Source of the DNA: Alphaproteobacteria bacterium
Lineage (GTDB): Bacteria > Pseudomonadota > Alphaproteobacteria > ATCC43930 > CGMCC-115725
Length of the DNA: 9,921 nt
Direction of reading: 5' to 3'
NCBI GenBank assembly: GCA_030040495.1
Contig: JASHTP010000521.1
Span: 1-9,921, forward strand
Below are positions 7,195 through 9,921 of the stretch, piece after piece. A program made the translations under genes and the position numbers. The notes under the pieces were generated by a model. That model saw only the letters and a program-made list of their open reading frames with translations, did not search any database and had not been told where the DNA came from. The stretch's first letter is position 1; each line of letters starts with the position of its first letter.

Positions 7195-9330
7195 ATGGAA
7201 CGCTCGTTCAAGAAGGAAATCGAAGCGCTCAAGCTCGGCGAGGGCGAAATCTTCCGCGGCGAGGGCATCCTCGCCGTCACCAAGGCGCTGCTGCAGTCCG
7301 GCGTCAGCTATGTCGGCGGCTACCAGGGCGCGCCGGTGTCGCATCTGCTCGACGTGCTGGTCGAGGCCGAGGACATCATCGGCGGCCTCGGCGTCCATCT
7401 CGAGACCTGCACCAACGAGGCCTCGGCCGCGGCCATGCTCGGCGCCTCGATCAACTATCCCTTGCGCGGCGCGGTGACCTGGAAGTCGATCGTCGGCACC
7501 AACGTCGCGTCCGACGCGCTCTCGAACCTCGCTTCGCCCGGCGTCAGGGGCGGCGCGCTCATCGTCGTCGGCGAGGATTACGGCGAAGGCGCCAGCGTGA
7601 TCCAGGAGCGCAGCCACGCCTTTGCCATGAAATCCTCGATCTGGCTGCTCGATCCCCGGCCGGACCTGCCGACCATCGTCCGCCTGGTGGAGAAGGGCTT
7701 CGAGCTCTCCGAGGCGAGCCACGCGCCGGTGATGATGGAGCTCCGCATCCGCGCCTGCCACGTCAGCGGCGAGTTCGTCGCCAAGGACAATGTCCGGCCG
7801 GCGCATTCGAAGCTCGCGCCGATCGCCGGCCCGCCGCGCTTCGAGTATGGCCGCCTCGCCCATCCGCCCGCCACCTTCGCGCAGGAGCGGCTCAAGATCG
7901 AGGAGCGGCTGCCCGCGGCGCGGGCCTTCATCCGCGCCGAGCGGCTCAACGAGCTCTTCGCCGGCGAGATCGGCGAGATCGGCATCGTCGTCCAGGGCGG
8001 CCTTTACAATTCGCTGCTGCGGGCGCTGTCGCGGCTCGGCCTCGCCGACGGGTTCGGCGCGACGCGCGTGCCGATCTACGTGCTGAACGTCGTCTACCCG
8101 CTGATCCCCGAGGAGGTGACGGCATTCGCCGCCGGCAAGCGCGCGCTCCTCGTCGTCGAGGAGGGCTTCCCCGACTATATCGAGCAGCAGGTGAACGTCA
8201 TCCTGCGCCGCGCCGACCTTCAGGCGCGCGTCCTCGGCAAGGGCTGTCTGCCGACCGTCGGCGAGTACAACGCCGAGGCGCTGCTCCAGGGCGTCGCCGC
8301 CTTCCTCGGCGAGACGCGGCCGGGCGGGATCGACGCCGACGCAGCCGGCGGCGAGGTCGCGCGCCTCATCGCCGGCAAGCGCGACGCCGCCGCCGCGGTC
8401 GGCGAGCTGCCGCAGCGGCCGCCGACCTTCTGCACCGGCTGCCCGGAACGGCCGGTGTTCAGCGCGCTGAAGCTGATGCAGCGCGAGATCGGCCCGACCC
8501 ATATCAGCGCCGACATCGGCTGCCACTCCTTCGCCACCTTCGCGCCCTTCAGCATGGGCAACTCGATCCTTGGCTACGGCATGAGCCTCGCCAGCGCCGC
8601 CGCGGTCGGGCCCAATCTCGACCGGCGGCCGATCGCGGTGATGGGCGACGGCGGGTTCTGGCACAACGGCATCGTCACCGGCGTCGCCAGCAACCTCTTC
8701 AACAAGGGCGACGGCGTGCTGGTGGTGATGCAGAACGGCTACACCTCGGCGACCGGACAGCAATACATGCCGTCGAGCGCGGCGGGCCGCAGCGGGGCGG
8801 CGCCGGGCATGAACATCGAGGCGACGCTGCGCTCGCTCGGCGTCAAGTGGCTCAGGAAGGTGCGCACCTACAACGTCGCCACCATGCTGGCGACGCTGAA
8901 GGAGGCGATGCGGACCGTCGAGCGCGGCCTCAAGGTGATCATCGCCGACGGCGAATGCCAGCTCGCGCGCCAGCGCCGGCTGCGCGGCGAGGAGGCGGCG
9001 ATGCTGGCGCGCGGCGGGCGCGTGGTCAGGACGCGCTACGGCGTCGACGACGAGATCTGCACCGGCGACCATTCCTGCATCCGCCTTTCCGGCTGCCCCT
9101 CGCTCACCGTCAAACCGAGCCCGGATCCGCTGCGCACCGACCCGGTGGCGAGCGTGATCGAGAGCTGCGTCGGCTGCGGCCTCTGCGGCGAGGTGGCGCA
9201 CGCCGCCGTGCTCTGTCCCTCCTTCTACCGCGCCGAGACCATCCGCAACCCGAGCCGCTGGGACCGCGCGCTCCACCGCCTGCGCCGCCGCGCCGTCGCC
9301 TGGCTCGGCGGCGAGAGGAAGGCGGCATGA
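7195..9330 (+). CDS. iorA: Indolepyruvate/2-oxoacid:ferredoxin oxidoreductase alpha subunit
   Basis: This 711-residue subunit belongs to the TPP-dependent 2-oxoacid:ferredoxin oxidoreductases, which convert an aryl or other 2-oxo acid plus CoA to acyl-CoA, CO2 and reduced ferredoxin in the cytoplasm. The N-terminal pyruvate-ferredoxin-reductase domain holds GGYQGAPVSHLLD and a conserved Glu75 (TCTNEASA). The TPP domain has CTGCPERP (413-420), ADIGCHSF, GDGGFWHN (484-491) and QNGYTSATGQQ (513-523), giving the GDG...N cofactor motif. The C-terminal ferredoxin part has C622-x2-D625-x2-C628-x5-C634, with Asp in place of the usual second cysteine. A second set follows, C658-x2-C661-x2-C664-x9-C674-P. 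The frame is open upstream to 6520, but ATG 7195 is chosen because GAGG at 7185-7188 precedes it, homology starts there, and dctM ends 14 bases before. Aryl specificity is inferred from the family only. Confidence 0.92.
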   Translation: MERSFKKEIEALKLGEGEIFRGEGILAVTKALLQSGVSYVGGYQGAPVSHLLDVLVEAEDIIGGLGVHLETCTNEASAAAMLGASINYPLRGAVTWKSIVGTNVASDALSNLASPGVRGGALIVVGEDYGEGASVIQERSHAFAMKSSIWLLDPRPDLPTIVRLVEKGFELSEASHAPVMMELRIRACHVSGEFVAKDNVRPAHSKLAPIAGPPRFEYGRLAHPPATFAQERLKIEERLPAARAFIRAERLNELFAGEIGEIGIVVQGGLYNSLLRALSRLGLADGFGATRVPIYVLNVVYPLIPEEVTAFAAGKRALLVVEEGFPDYIEQQVNVILRRADLQARVLGKGCLPTVGEYNAEALLQGVAAFLGETRPGGIDADAAGGEVARLIAGKRDAAAAVGELPQRPPTFCTGCPERPVFSALKLMQREIGPTHISADIGCHSFATFAPFSMGNSILGYGMSLASAAAVGPNLDRRPIAVMGDGGFWHNGIVTGVASNLFNKGDGVLVVMQNGYTSATGQQYMPSSAAGRSGAAPGMNIEATLRSLGVKWLRKVRTYNVATMLATLKEAMRTVERGLKVIIADGECQLARQRRLRGEEAAMLARGGRVVRTRYGVDDEICTGDHSCIRLSGCPSLTVKPSPDPLRTDPVASVIESCVGCGLCGEVAHAAVLCPSFYRAETIRNPSRWDRALHRLRRRAVAWLGGERKAA

Positions 9331-9921
9331 GCGCGCCGGCGCGGCCGGTGACGCTGCTCATCGCCGCGCTCGGCGGCGAGGGCGGCGGCGTGCTCACCGG
9401 CTGGATCGTCGACGCCGCGGCGGCGAGCGGCCTGCCGGTGCAGAGCACGTCGATCCCCGGCGTGGCGCAGCGCACTGGCGCCACCACCTATTACGTCGAG
9501 ATCTGGCCCGCTCCGTGGAGCGCCCTCGGCGGCCAGCGGCCGGTGCTGTCGCTGGTGCCCGGCGTCGGCGACATCGACATGCTGGTGGCGAGCGAGCTGC
9601 TCGAGGCCGGGCGGGTCATCGCCCAGGGCTTCGCCACCCGCGAGCGAACCACCGTCATCGCCTCGACCCACCGCATCTACGCCGTCGCCGAGCGCATGGC
9701 GATGGGCGACGGCCGCTTCGACATCGGCCGGCTGATGAAGGCGGTCGAGGAGCAGGCGCAGAGCCACATCCTCTTCGACATGGAGGAGACGGCGCGCCGG
9801 GCCGAGAGCGCGCTCAACGCCGTGATGCTGGGCGCGATCGCCGGCTCCGGCCGGCTGCCGATCGCGGCCGAGGCGTACGCGGCGGCGATCCGCGACGAGG
9901 GCAAGGCGGTGGACGCCAATC
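9327..9921 (+). CDS. iorB: Indolepyruvate/2-oxoacid:ferredoxin oxidoreductase beta subunit, 3' end outside window
   Basis: The first 198 codons of the partner subunit are present before the window ends. Its ATG overlaps the alpha-subunit stop as ATGA, and AGGAAGG at 9316-9322 supplies the ribosome-binding site, so the two subunits are coupled. Residues 8-24 (VTLLIAALGGEGGGVLT) and 40-58 (STSIPGVAQRTGATTYYVE) are the signature of the POR-gamma-type domain that completes the active site and CoA-binding face of these enzymes. A later MLVASELLEAGR segment also fits. Proteobacterial homologues are often near 500 residues with an added C-terminal domain, so much of the protein may lie beyond the edge. 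Downstream genes, for example an aryl-CoA ligase, would be informative but cannot be seen. Confidence 0.88.
   Translation, partial: MSAPARPVTLLIAALGGEGGGVLTGWIVDAAAASGLPVQSTSIPGVAQRTGATTYYVEIWPAPWSALGGQRPVLSLVPGVGDIDMLVASELLEAGRVIAQGFATRERTTVIASTHRIYAVAERMAMGDGRFDIGRLMKAVEEQAQSHILFDMEETARRAESALNAVMLGAIAGSGRLPIAAEAYAAAIRDEGKAVDAN

Noticed and set aside
6838..9276. Long minus-strand open frame of about 812 codons opposite iorA and the end of dctM
   Set aside because: It lies entirely antisense to strongly supported TRAP and oxidoreductase genes, its translation is Arg/Ala/Asp/His-rich low complexity with no family motif, and long antisense frames are expected in such GC-rich coding DNA.

Overview
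The window is very GC-rich and densely coding, with the codon use and gene neighbourhood of an alphaproteobacterium (Rhodospirillales or Hyphomicrobiales type). The genus cannot be fixed from sequence alone. Intergenic gaps are short, no RNA gene, insertion sequence or CRISPR array was seen, and all eight main genes belong to recognisable metabolic, transport or regulatory families. No stretch over 300 bases lacks a gene.

Left part (1-3596): a PLP-dependent D-threonine aldolase/DSD1-family gene on the minus strand runs off the left edge. Across a 109-base divergent gap, an amidase-signature enzyme is read on the plus strand. It meets tail to tail, with a 4-base overlap, a second and clearly paralogous amidase on the minus strand.

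Centre (3681-4260): a MarR-family regulator is divergent from the second amidase and lies upstream of the operon to its right. The 88-base gap after it holds a conspicuous AT-rich patch with an imperfect palindrome, my best candidate for a regulator site.

Right part (4261-9921): a tight plus-strand operon. It encodes a complete tripartite TRAP transporter (periplasmic receptor DctP, small membrane subunit DctQ, large membrane subunit DctM). This is followed 14 bases later by an indolepyruvate:ferredoxin oxidoreductase-like enzyme: an alpha subunit with TPP and Fe-S domains, then a beta subunit overlapping it by ATGA and cut by the right edge. A possible 15-codon ORF bridges dctP and dctQ and ends on the dctQ start codon.

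Reading of the locus (inference): the TRAP system imports a carboxylate, and the 2-oxoacid:ferredoxin oxidoreductase converts a 2-oxo acid, probably aromatic or branched, to an acyl-CoA plus reduced ferredoxin. The amidases and the PLP enzyme could supply or process related amide, amino-acid or hydroxy-amino-acid substrates, and the MarR protein could sense the pathway ligand. The individual families are known. The notable points are the transporter-oxidoreductase operon, the CxxD variant of a ferredoxin motif in the alpha subunit, the inverted amidase pair and the candidate operator.
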